Source of the DNA: CAJBVG01 sp943371235
GTDB lineage: Bacteria > Bacteroidota > Bacteroidia > Sphingobacteriales > Sphingobacteriaceae
Direction of reading: 5' to 3'
DNA: 46,263 nt
Assembly: GCA_943371235.1 (NCBI GenBank)
Contig: CALRTZ010000023.1
Location: 1 to 46,263 of the forward strand
The position numbers were made by a program, and so were the translations under genes. Of this stretch, positions 1 to 7,911 are shown one piece after another (the first letter of the stretch is position 1; every line of letters begins with the position of its first letter). The notes below the pieces were generated by a model. That model made no database searches and was not told where the DNA came from. It was given only the letters and a program-made list of their open reading frames with translations.

Positions 1-50
1 CCGAAGGCGAAACCCTCTTCCCTTTTTTTCTGATGCAACGAGGAGGGGTC

Positions 51-93
51 CCCGAACGAAGCGAAGCGGAGTTGAGGGGCGGTGCTAACTTGA
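51..93. repeat. Dispersed-type direct repeat, copy 1
   Basis: A 43-bp unit beginning CCCGAACGAAGCGAAGCG and ending in GGGGCGGTGCTAAC plus a few bases. It matches the copy at 132-174 with only a few substitutions. It is visibly richer in G and C than the surroundings. The two copies start 81 bp apart. Its function is unknown; it looks like a genome-dispersed intergenic repeat. Confidence 0.75.
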
Positions 94-131
94 TTCTCTC
101 CTCTTTTTATTCTGAATTTATGACAAGGGTT

Positions 132-174
132 CCCGAACGCAGCGAAGCGAAGTTGAGGGGCGGTGCTAACCTGA
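132..174. repeat. Dispersed-type direct repeat, copy 2
   Basis: The second copy of the 43-bp unit at 51-93, with changes such as A to C after CCCGAACG and G to A in the middle. The flanks also share some similarity (GGGGT/AGGGT just upstream), so the full repeat may be slightly longer than the core given. Confidence 0.75.
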
Positions 175-302
175 CTCTGTTCCATTTGCACATTTATTGT
201 ATTTGCACATTAACCAATTTGTTACATAATTCTCTTTGGAATATTAAAAAAACCTCCTATCATTGTAATATCAAAATGATATCAATCTAAATTTATATAA
301 AA

Positions 303-1154
303 ATGAAATCAGAAAAAACTACAAGCGCAATTTCAGGATACAGTATCCTATTGCTATTTTTTGCATTGCTTGGTGTAGCGGCGTATTGCATCTCTTTACA
401 CTTAATTCCAGTAGCCGTAATTTTAGTGGTAGTAGCTATTTTTATTTTACCTGGCTTTTCGGTCATCAACCCTAATGAAGGAATAGTAATTACATTGTTT
501 GGTGTTTACAAAGGAACCGTAAAAGACAATGGTTTTTTATGGATGAATCCTTTTTTCACTAAGAAGAGAGTTTCTTTACGTGCCATGAATTTAAATGGAA
601 CGCCTATTAAAGTAAACGACAAAGTGGGTAACCCAATAGAAATTGCAGCAGTTATTGTATGGCAAGTGAGCGATACTGCAAAGGCAGTATTTGAAGTAGA
701 TAACTACCATCAGTTTGTGGCGGTACAATCCGAAGCGGCTGTTAGAAGTTTAGCAGGAGCATACCCTTACGATCATTTCGAAGATGAAGAGTCGAGTATA
801 ACTTTACGTGCAGGTGCGCACATCGTAAATGAGAAATTAGAAGAAGAGTTGAATGAGCGTTTGAGCAGAGCAGGTATTGAAATTTTAGAAGCGCGTATAT
901 CGCACTTAGCTTATTCGTCTGAAATTGCCGGTGCCATGTTGCAAAGACAGCAAGCGCAAGCGGTAGTAGCTGCTCGTAAACAAATTGTAGAAGGTGCAGT
1001 AGGTATGGTAGAAATGGCCTTGGCTAAATTAGCAGAACGCAATATTGTTGATTTAGACGATGAGCGTAAAGCTGCTATGGTTAGTAATTTGTTAGTGGTA
1101 TTGTGTGCAGAGAAATCTGTAGCACCCATTGTAAATACAGGAAGTATCTATTAA
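303..1154 (+). CDS. SPFH/band 7 domain membrane protein
   Basis: 283 residues. Two hydrophobic helices at about 13-32 and 34-50 precede an SPFH (stomatin/prohibitin/flotillin/HflK/C) domain from about 51 to 235. The domain entry reads VINPNEGIVITLFGVYKG, and it is followed by an Ala/Glu-rich helical region with LQRQQAQAVVAARKQIVEGA at about 213-232. Such proteins oligomerise on the membrane and act as scaffolds or protease regulators. This one has no NfeD partner nearby. The ATG at 303 directly follows an AT-rich leader. The next gene starts 9 bp downstream and encodes a ribbon-helix-helix protein, a pairing that suggests one transcription unit. The family call is secure; the cellular role is not known. 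Confidence 0.88.
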   Translation: MKSEKTTSAISGYSILLLFFALLGVAAYCISLHLIPVAVILVVVAIFILPGFSVINPNEGIVITLFGVYKGTVKDNGFLWMNPFFTKKRVSLRAMNLNGTPIKVNDKVGNPIEIAAVIVWQVSDTAKAVFEVDNYHQFVAVQSEAAVRSLAGAYPYDHFEDEESSITLRAGAHIVNEKLEEELNERLSRAGIEILEARISHLAYSSEIAGAMLQRQQAQAVVAARKQIVEGAVGMVEMALAKLAERNIVDLDDERKAAMVSNLLVVLCAEKSVAPIVNTGSIY

Positions 1155-1163
1155 TCAACTATC

Positions 1164-1325
1164 ATGTCTGAAAAGAAAGCATTTGCATTGAGGCTTAACT
1201 CAGAAATGATGAAAGAGCTAGAACGTTGGGCTGCCGATGAGTTTAGAAGTGTGAACGGACAGATAGAATATATTTTAAACGAAGCAATAAAAGTACGTAA
1301 GAAAAAAAGCAAAAATGCCAAGTAG
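1164..1325 (+). CDS. Small Arc-like ribbon-helix-helix protein
   Basis: A 53-residue gene starting at ATG 1164 and ending at TAG 1323-1325. The N-terminal stretch KAFALRLNSEMMKELERWA fits a beta-strand followed by helix 1. RSVNGQIEYILNEAIKVRKKK fits the second helix and basic tail of Arc/MetJ-type ribbon-helix-helix DNA-binding proteins. The opening FALRLN strand would insert into the DNA major groove as a dimer. It lies 9 bp after the SPFH gene and is probably co-transcribed with it. Its last codons form the left arm of a bidirectional terminator. The target is unknown; autoregulation of the SPFH pair is a reasonable guess. Confidence 0.8.
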   Translation: MSEKKAFALRLNSEMMKELERWAADEFRSVNGQIEYILNEAIKVRKKKSKNAK

Positions 1326-1341
1326 TCTACTTGGCATTTTT
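1311..1341. terminator. Bidirectional terminator overlapping two stop codons
   Basis: Perfect inverted repeat AAAAATGCCAAGTAG (1311-1325) and CTACTTGGCATTTTT (1327-1341) around one central base. The A-run on one side and T-run on the other let it serve both convergent genes. It contains the stop codon of the ribbon-helix-helix gene (1323-1325) and that of the LutB-like gene (1327-1329). Confidence 0.85.
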
Positions 1342-2706
1342 TTCTTTCCATTGCTCGCTAAACGATTTCTGTTCGAAGCTAGGCAGTTCTCTGCGTTTAC
1401 CCCAAGAGCCTTTGAAAAACATATTCATGAATTTGTTTTTCCATTTTCCACTTACCATATCGGTTAGTTTTCTGCTCATCATTCCTCGCTTCCACATCAT
1501 CCAACCAAAGGCTTCAGCTTTAGTTCCGAAATGTTGGTCTACAGAATCTCGTCTGTTGTATAATAAAATTTTGTGGATATCAATTTTAACGGGGCACACT
1601 TCAGAGCAATTGCCACATAGACTAGATGCATAACTTAAGTGTTTAAATTCCTCCATGCCTTTTAAATGAGGCGTGATGATGCTTCCTATAGGTCCGGAGT
1701 ATGTAGTATCATACGTATGCCCACCAATGTTTTTATAAACCGGGCAAGCGTTTAAACAAGCGCCACAACGTATGCAGTACAAAGCCTGTCGTTGATCTTT
1801 TTGTGCAAGCAAATTAGTTCTACCATTATCGAGTAAAATTACATACATCTCTTCGGGCCCGTCACTCTCTGCACTTTGTTTTGGTCCGCTCAGTAATGTA
1901 TTGTATACCGTTAAGTTTTGTCCGGTTCCTTTGGTTGATAGTAATGGCCAAAATAAATCTAAATCGTTTATAGAAGGAATTACTTTTTCAATACCAACAA
2001 TGGCAATATGTATTTTTGGGAAGCAAGTTGTTAAACGCGCATTCCCTTCGTTTTCTGTAATGGCAATACTTCCAGTATCTGCTACTAAATAGTTTCCGCC
2101 AGAAATCCCTACATCGGCTCTCAAATATTTCTCACGTAGTAATTCACGTGCTTTTAAGGTAAGCTCTGTAGGCGTAGCATCTATTGGAGTTCCAAACTTC
2201 TCGTTAAACAATTTTGCAATATCTTCTTTAGAAAGATGCATGGCAGGAGTAACAATGTGGTATGGTTTCTGTCCGAGTAATTGTACAATGTATTCGCCTA
2301 AATCTGTTTCAATAGATTCGATGTGGTTTTTTTCTAAAAACTCATTCAACTCTATTTCTTCACAAGCCATGGATTTAGATTTTACCACCATTTTGGCATT
2401 GGCTTGTTTCATTATTTTCAGAATTTCTTTTTGAGCTTCTTTTGCATTGTTTGCCCAAATTACTTTTCCGCCTTTACGCATAAAATTACTTTCGAACTCC
2501 AACAAATACTTGTCGAGGTTCTCCATTACTTTCCATTTTAGGCTGTGTGCTTTTTTACGTGCGTATTCTAAATTATCAAATTGCAGCAAGCCCTTATCAA
2601 CAGAGGCATTGTACTTGCCAATGTTGAAATTAATTTTTCTTCGATGTTCTTCATCGAAGGCTTTTAAGGTACTTTTATCTAAAAATTTTTCTGCAACAGC
2701 ACTCAT
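1327..2706 (-). CDS. lutB: LutB/YkgF-type LUD-domain iron-sulfur protein
   Basis: 459 residues, usual for the LutB family. An LUD domain covers about 65-300 and includes ADVGISGGNYLVADTGSIAI at 197-216. Two ferredoxin-like cysteine clusters follow: CIRCGACLNACP (C311, C314, C317, C321) and CGNCSEVCP (C364, C367, C371). The C-terminal tail is basic. In Bacillus the LutABC proteins oxidise L-lactate, with LutB as the electron-transfer subunit. LutA and LutC partners are not in this window, so the lactate role is inferred from family only. It starts at ATG 2704-2706, five bases after the end of the upstream M28 peptidase gene, so the two may be co-transcribed. Its C-terminal codons lie in the shared terminator. 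Confidence 0.88.
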   Translation of the reverse strand: MSAVAEKFLDKSTLKAFDEEHRRKINFNIGKYNASVDKGLLQFDNLEYARKKAHSLKWKVMENLDKYLLEFESNFMRKGGKVIWANNAKEAQKEILKIMKQANAKMVVKSKSMACEEIELNEFLEKNHIESIETDLGEYIVQLLGQKPYHIVTPAMHLSKEDIAKLFNEKFGTPIDATPTELTLKARELLREKYLRADVGISGGNYLVADTGSIAITENEGNARLTTCFPKIHIAIVGIEKVIPSINDLDLFWPLLSTKGTGQNLTVYNTLLSGPKQSAESDGPEEMYVILLDNGRTNLLAQKDQRQALYCIRCGACLNACPVYKNIGGHTYDTTYSGPIGSIITPHLKGMEEFKHLSYASSLCGNCSEVCPVKIDIHKILLYNRRDSVDQHFGTKAEAFGWMMWKRGMMSRKLTDMVSGKWKNKFMNMFFKGSWGKRRELPSFEQKSFSEQWKEKNAK

Positions 2707-2711
2707 TCTTA

Positions 2712-4289
2712 TTATTTAGTATCGGTAAAATCATTTTGTTTGTCAACCACAATTCGCTTGTCTCTGTTTGCCAATTCCCATGCAGTATAAAAAACTAACT
2801 GAGAACGTTTAGCTAACATTGGGAAGGTAATTTTTTGAACTTCGTCACCATCTTTGTGATAATCGGCGTGTACTCCATTAAAGTAAAAGGCAATAGGGAT
2901 ATTATTTTTAGCGAAGTTGTAATGGTCGCTACGGTAGTAGAATCTATTAGGATCTTTAGGATCGTTAAATGTATAATCTACTTTGATTCCAACATGCTCA
3001 GCCGCTTTTTCATTAATAGTGTGTAACTCCGAACTTAGTTTATCTGCTCCAATTACGTATACAAAGTTGGTATCTTCTTTATGAGCTTCATCAAATCTAC
3101 CAATCATGTCGATGTTTAAATCTACAATCGTTTTCGATAGTGGAATAATCGGGTAGTTTACATAATACTCAGAACCAAGTAAGCCTTTTTCTTCACCAGA
3201 GACAGCCATAAATACAATGTTTCTGCGAGGTCCTTTACCTGCTTTTTTTGCTTCCATAAATGCTTGCGCAATTTCTAGAAGTGCTACAGTACCAGAACCA
3301 TCGTCATCGGCACCATTATAAACTTTTCCATCTATTACACCAATATGATCGTAGTGAGCAGTAATAAAAAGATATTCTTCAGTTAAATCAGTTCCTGGTA
3401 TCATCGCTAATACATTGTCTGATTTTACATCTTCTTCGATAAACTGAACATCTAATTTGATGGTACTTTTTAAAAGTAATGCTTTGCTAGCGGTTTTCTT
3501 TTTGCTTAAACTTTCTAATACTTTATTGTATATTTTTTTATTTGCTTTTAGTAGTTCTTCTGCAACAATTTGTCCTGCGTTAAGTACTGGAATAGTAGTT
3601 GCATTTTTCGTTTTAAATGCAAGTGTTAAGCTGTTATTTTCTAATTGATGTTTGTAAAATGAAATGTATTTTTCATAATTATTATCGATGTAAATAATTA
3701 AACTTGGGTTTAGTTTTCTGATGGCTTCAATTTTATATTTACGATCAGACCATTTACTTTTCGAACCATCTGTATTAATAATAAACTTCTCGTCAATCTT
3801 TGGTTCCCCGTCAATCACTACCACTACTTTATTCGTAACATCAATGCCTTTAAAAGAATTGTAAGCACCTTCGTTAATTCCGTAACCTACAAATACAATT
3901 TCATTACTCAGTACTTTATATTCCGTTCTATCTTTAGCTACCATAAACTCTTCAGCAATTACCATTTCGCGTTGATTAATGCTCAATTTTCTGTTGGCTA
4001 ATACTTTTTGTTTTAGTTTGAAATTCTGTTTATATCCATCGGCAGTAGGAGGGATTAATCCTAATTTTTGAAATTCTGTTTGCAAATATTCTGATGCTTT
4101 GCGTTGACCTTCTTTACCGGTTTCGCGACCTTCAAATTCATCGGATGCTAAGATGCTGAGGTGTTCACGTAAATCTTTTACATCAATATAAGAACTATAA
4201 GGGGTAGCTGTATTAAAAGTTTGAGCAAATAATAGCTTGCTTGACATTAATAATACTATCAAGTATTTATATTTTTGGTTCATTTTCAT
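2712..4289 (-). CDS. Secreted M28-family metallopeptidase
   Basis: 525 residues with a signal peptide (Met1, or Met3 at 4281-4283, through about residue 22, ending LLFAQ). The di-zinc aminopeptidase core is intact: AHYDHIG (H312, D314), NGADDDGSG (about D328-330), SGEEKGLLGS (E366, E367), DLNIDMIGR (D394) and RSDHYNF (H456). About residues 120-270 sit before the catalytic core and resemble the PA-type insert seen in many Bacteroidota M28 enzymes. It should act outside the cytoplasm, removing N-terminal residues from peptides. The true start could be Met1 or Met3. It is five bases upstream of the LutB-like gene with no obvious functional link. Confidence 0.92.
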   Translation of the reverse strand: MKMNQKYKYLIVLLMSSKLLFAQTFNTATPYSSYIDVKDLREHLSILASDEFEGRETGKEGQRKASEYLQTEFQKLGLIPPTADGYKQNFKLKQKVLANRKLSINQREMVIAEEFMVAKDRTEYKVLSNEIVFVGYGINEGAYNSFKGIDVTNKVVVVIDGEPKIDEKFIINTDGSKSKWSDRKYKIEAIRKLNPSLIIYIDNNYEKYISFYKHQLENNSLTLAFKTKNATTIPVLNAGQIVAEELLKANKKIYNKVLESLSKKKTASKALLLKSTIKLDVQFIEEDVKSDNVLAMIPGTDLTEEYLFITAHYDHIGVIDGKVYNGADDDGSGTVALLEIAQAFMEAKKAGKGPRRNIVFMAVSGEEKGLLGSEYYVNYPIIPLSKTIVDLNIDMIGRFDEAHKEDTNFVYVIGADKLSSELHTINEKAAEHVGIKVDYTFNDPKDPNRFYYRSDHYNFAKNNIPIAFYFNGVHADYHKDGDEVQKITFPMLAKRSQLVFYTAWELANRDKRIVVDKQNDFTDTK

Positions 4290-4466
4290 TGGAATAATTT
4301 GATGAGTATATTCTTATTAAAGCGTAAATTTAGTAAAACTATTCAATATTAAGAGATGCAAGCAATATTACCAGGTAATGTAAGTGCTTGTTAATCAGAT
4401 AAAAAAAAATTAATAACCTAAGCAGCATTTCCCATGCATATTGGTCTATAGTTTTGTAATAGATAT

Positions 4467-5021
4467 ATGAACGACAAAGAACTCATAGAAAGAGTATTAA
4501 AAAACGATACAAAAGCGCAGGAGGCATTGTACCAACAATATGCTGCGAAAATGTATTCTTTGTGTTTAAGGTATGCAAGACACCAAATGGAAGCGGAGGA
4601 TTTATTACAAGATGGATTTATTAAAGTTTTTTCACATCTAAGTGAATACAAATTCAATGGTTCTTTTGAAGGCTGGATTCGTAGAATTTTTACAAACAAT
4701 GCAATTAATGCAGTTAATAAAAAGCAGTTTAAAAATGAGCTCTATTTACCAGATGCAAATAATGAAATTCTTGCAAAGGATGTAACTATAATTGAAAAAA
4801 TTTCAGAACAAGATTTAATAAAAGTAATTTCTACACTACCTATTGGTTATCGTACCATATTTAACATGTATGTAATTGATGGTTATAGTCATGTAGAAAT
4901 TGCAGAGATGTTAGAGATTACAGAAAGCACATCAAGATCTCAATTAACAAAAGCAAAAAAAATGTTAAGAGATATTTTGAATAATACAGAAAATAATGAG
5001 CAACATAGAAGAATTGGATGA
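4467..5021 (+). CDS. ECF-type RNA polymerase sigma factor
   Basis: 184 residues with sigma region 2 at about 8-75 (LYQQYAAKMYSLCLRYA, then AEDLLQDGFIKVF and the FEGWIRRIFTNNAIN DNA-melting segment). Region 4 is at about 115-165, with the helix-turn-helix YSHVEIAEMLEITESTSRSQL. There is no region 1.1 or 3, as expected for an ECF factor. Its last 26 bp overlap the start of the next gene, which encodes a membrane anti-sigma-like protein. That strongly indicates a sigma/anti-sigma pair under translational coupling. A possible Bacteroidota -7 box, TAGTTTTG, lies at 4449-4456. The target promoters are unknown. Confidence 0.93.
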   Translation: MNDKELIERVLKNDTKAQEALYQQYAAKMYSLCLRYARHQMEAEDLLQDGFIKVFSHLSEYKFNGSFEGWIRRIFTNNAINAVNKKQFKNELYLPDANNEILAKDVTIIEKISEQDLIKVISTLPIGYRTIFNMYVIDGYSHVEIAEMLEITESTSRSQLTKAKKMLRDILNNTENNEQHRRIG

Positions 5022-6228
5022 TTTTGAATTAGCTATTCGTGAGAAGCTTGCTAATTACGAAACAACCCCTCCGGTTGGTTCATGGAATGCTATTGTTCAA
5101 AATAATTTAAATGAAAGTAGAAAACTAAAAATTGTTTGGTTTAACAGAAGCTCTTTTTTAATAGTACTTGTAGCTTCTATGTTTAGTATGTGGTTAGCTT
5201 TTGGAAGTATTTCATTTGAATTAAATAAGAATGATGTGCAGAATTTAAGGACTCTTAGTAGATTAAAAAATAGCAGAATAAATTCAGTTGAAACAATAAA
5301 GGGTTTAAATCAAATCAATCAAAAAAACACTTTTAATAATTCAGAAAAAAAATATGCATCAATAGAAAAAACTAGCTCAATAAATATAGTTCAAGAAAAG
5401 TTAAACATAAATAATAATGAAGAGCCTACATCTACCGAAGTATTAGATGCTTTAGATATTAGAAAAGCAAATTCGGTTGCAAATACAATAATTGAAAAGA
5501 CTTTTATTTTGACACCACAAAATGAAGATCAAATATTCAATTATAAATCGATTCCAAAACTGGGTGTAAATTTAATGGTTGATTATAATATTTTACCATT
5601 CGTTTCGAAACAAGAGAATGCTTCAAAATCTACATTTATAAACAATTCTATTTTACAACAAACAAGTGCTATTAAGCTAGAGTTGACTTATAGAATTGCT
5701 AAAAATATTACAATAAATTCTGGAATAAATTTTCAAAAATTTTATCAATTAAATAATTATACCAAAGAAGTAATAAGCAGCAATACGCGAATTGATACAA
5801 GTATAATTGGATACATACAAGATCCATTTTTGGGTAAAGTGCCAGTTTATAAATTTGAGAATGTTGAATATACTGAATTAAGAAAAAGCAATAATAGTTT
5901 TACTAATGAATGGATAGGCTTAGAATTGCCGATTAGTTTATCTTATAGGTTCTATAAGAATAAAAATTTGCAAATGTTATTAAACATTAATGCTGCATAT
6001 GCATATTACAAAGCGAATGAGTATATTTATTTTAATGAAGAGGTAAATTTAGTTTCGAGTAAACAAGAACAAATAAATATGTATACAGCTGGTATTGCTC
6101 TTGAGAGCAACTATCAATTTAATTCTTTTTTATCAGCATACTTAAAGCCAAGTTTTAGTAAATCTAACCTTGAAAATATTAATAATGGTTTTGGTTTATC
6201 TTTAGGCTTAAAATATAAATTGTATTAA
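4996..6228 (+). CDS. Membrane anti-sigma factor with C-terminal barrel-like domain
   Basis: 410 residues. Residues 1-45 are an acidic, cytoplasmic-type segment (ELDDFELAIREKLANYE, then PPVGSWNAI) typical of Bacteroidota anti-sigma N-termini. One transmembrane helix follows at about 52-72. Residues about 75-180 are a low-complexity Asn/Lys/Glu/Ser linker. From about 180 to the end are alternating amphipathic strands (LGVNLMVDYNILPF, IKLELTYRIAKNITINSGINF, LELPISLSYRF) ending GLSLGLKYKLY with a terminal aromatic residue, as in outer-membrane barrels. It overlaps the ECF sigma gene by 26 bp. The layout matches anti-sigma factors that span both membranes, described in Bacteroides (Dma). The sigma partner is nearly certain; the barrel is inferred from sequence pattern. 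Confidence 0.8.
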   Translation: MSNIEELDDFELAIREKLANYETTPPVGSWNAIVQNNLNESRKLKIVWFNRSSFLIVLVASMFSMWLAFGSISFELNKNDVQNLRTLSRLKNSRINSVETIKGLNQINQKNTFNNSEKKYASIEKTSSINIVQEKLNINNNEEPTSTEVLDALDIRKANSVANTIIEKTFILTPQNEDQIFNYKSIPKLGVNLMVDYNILPFVSKQENASKSTFINNSILQQTSAIKLELTYRIAKNITINSGINFQKFYQLNNYTKEVISSNTRIDTSIIGYIQDPFLGKVPVYKFENVEYTELRKSNNSFTNEWIGLELPISLSYRFYKNKNLQMLLNINAAYAYYKANEYIYFNEEVNLVSSKQEQINMYTAGIALESNYQFNSFLSAYLKPSFSKSNLENINNGFGLSLGLKYKLY

Positions 6229-6281
6229 GCAGCGTTTTTCATTCTTAATAGTCTTTATTGTAGAATTAAAAAAGATAAGAA

Positions 6282-7865
6282 ATGAGAAATTCATCTACAC
6301 TTAAATTAGTACAAATAGTTTTTGTATTAGTTTTAATTACTCAAACATCTGCAGCACAATTAGCAAAAGCTAATTTAGATGTAAATGATGTGAAGGCATT
6401 GTATTTGGCAGATGGTGGAATGTTTAACGATCCAGTTGTTGGTGGGCAATTAGGATATGTTGTGCCAAAACCATTGCCCGGTGAAAAGGCAAGAACCACA
6501 ATAGTTACAAATGCTTTAATGTTCGGAGGGCTAGATGCAAATGGTACTTTACATACTGCGGGTATGGCATTTAGAGGAAACGGTACAGATTTTTGGCCAG
6601 GCCCGTTAAACATTACAACAGGTGAAGCTCATGAACCTGCAAATTGGAATCGAATTTGGAAGGTGTCCAAGTCTACGATTGATTATCATAAATGGAATTA
6701 TCAAAATCCAAATTACACAGTGCCACAGGAAATTTTAGAATGGCCAGGAAATGGTCCAGTGGGTTGTGCACCTATTTTAGCTCCATTTTTTGATAGAGAC
6801 GGTGATAATTTGTATGAACCTAGTGCAGGCGATTATCCTTTAATTAAAGGCGACCAAGCGGTATATTTTATTTATAATGATAATGTAAGCTCACATACCG
6901 GATTCCCTGGTGGCCTACCTTTAAAAATAGAAGTTCATGGAATGGCTTGGGCAATTAGCAGTACCAATAAATTTATTGATCAAACCACTTTTTTAAACTA
7001 TGTTGTTTTTAATCGTTCAACAGAGAATTATTATAACATGAAAGCAGGAGCTTTCACTAATCCTGATATTGGTAGTTCAGTAAATGATTACATAGCAACA
7101 GACACATTAAGAAATATGGTTTATTGTTATAATTCAACTCCATTTGATAATGGACCAAATGGTTATGGTTCTACCCCTCCTGTGCAAGCCATCGTTTTTT
7201 TAAATAAGAAATTGGAATCATCTATAGCTATAACAGGTGACGGTCAATTAGGGATTAATTCAATCCCAATAGATGCACTACAATTATACAGATATTTAAG
7301 GGGCTATTGGGCAGACGGCACACCAATTACATCTGGCACACTAACAGGTAGAGGAGGACCATCTCCAACTAATTATATATTCAGTGGCGACTTATGTCCT
7401 TTTTCAGGTTGGGTAGAAGCACAACCTCCAGGTGAAAGACTTACCATTGCAAGTATAAATTTAGATACATTAAAGGCAGGTGGTTCGGCTTCTTTTGATA
7501 TGGCATTTGTTTATGCTCGAGGAGATTCTGGAATTATTACAAGTGAATGTAAATTAGAACAAGCGGTTGACTTTATTACAACAGAATTTAATGCAGGGGC
7601 ATTAACCTCCGTTAACAATACATTAGCTAGTAATGAACTTAATGTTTTCCCTAATCCGGTTACAAATAAATCGATGCTTAAAATTGACAATAAAGATGGA
7701 GAAATATTTGAGTTAACAATTTCTGATTTACAAGGAAGAATTAAGGTGAATAAAAATATTAAAGAAGATTATGTATTAAATGCTGAAGAGTTTATAAGTG
7801 GCATGTACATTATAAGGTTAAATTCAACTAATCATTCATACTTCGCTAAGTTTGTTGTGAAATAA
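6282..7865 (+). CDS. T9SS type A secreted protein with uncharacterised core domain
   Basis: 527 residues. Signal peptide about 1-25 (ending TSAAQ). A long core at about 33-430 carries the motifs NALMFGGLD, DFWPGPL, EWPGNGP, DRDGDNLYEPSAGDYP, ALQLYRYLRGYWADG and GRGG. The same core occurs in the 1241-residue protein at 22630. The last 80 residues are a type A sorting domain (LNVFPNPVTNKSMLKI, ISDLQGR, GMYIIRL, KFVVK), so the protein should be exported by the T9SS to the cell surface or medium. It starts 53 bp after the anti-sigma gene on the same strand with no terminator seen between them, so it may belong to the same operon. The function of the core is unknown. Confidence 0.85.
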   Translation: MRNSSTLKLVQIVFVLVLITQTSAAQLAKANLDVNDVKALYLADGGMFNDPVVGGQLGYVVPKPLPGEKARTTIVTNALMFGGLDANGTLHTAGMAFRGNGTDFWPGPLNITTGEAHEPANWNRIWKVSKSTIDYHKWNYQNPNYTVPQEILEWPGNGPVGCAPILAPFFDRDGDNLYEPSAGDYPLIKGDQAVYFIYNDNVSSHTGFPGGLPLKIEVHGMAWAISSTNKFIDQTTFLNYVVFNRSTENYYNMKAGAFTNPDIGSSVNDYIATDTLRNMVYCYNSTPFDNGPNGYGSTPPVQAIVFLNKKLESSIAITGDGQLGINSIPIDALQLYRYLRGYWADGTPITSGTLTGRGGPSPTNYIFSGDLCPFSGWVEAQPPGERLTIASINLDTLKAGGSASFDMAFVYARGDSGIITSECKLEQAVDFITTEFNAGALTSVNNTLASNELNVFPNPVTNKSMLKIDNKDGEIFELTISDLQGRIKVNKNIKEDYVLNAEEFISGMYIIRLNSTNHSYFAKFVVK

Positions 7866-7888
7866 TTTAATTGAATTATTTATTTTAA

Positions 7889-7910
7889 TAAGGGAGCAGA
7901 TGCTCCCTTA
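7889..7910. terminator. Bidirectional terminator
   Basis: Inverted repeat TAAGGGAGCA (7889-7898), GA, TGCTCCCTTA (7901-7910). It lies between the convergent stop codons of the T9SS type A gene and the type B gene, with AT-rich flanks on both sides. Confidence 0.8.
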
Positions 7911-7911
7911 T

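Larger units (their letters stand above)
1..302. other. Repeat-bearing intergenic edge, no credible gene
   Basis: No convincing gene lies here. The stretch holds two copies of a GC-richer direct repeat (51-93 and 132-174) and an 11-bp direct repeat, ATTTGCACATT, at 184-194 and 201-211. The rest is AT-rich leader before the SPFH gene. An 85-codon frame at 33-290 is open, but it mainly translates the two repeats and has no protein-like composition. Confidence 0.6.

Noticed and set aside
33..290. 85-codon open frame at the left edge
   Set aside because: It mostly translates two copies of a nucleotide repeat, has no domain-like pattern, and ends in low-complexity residues. Better explained as a repeat region.
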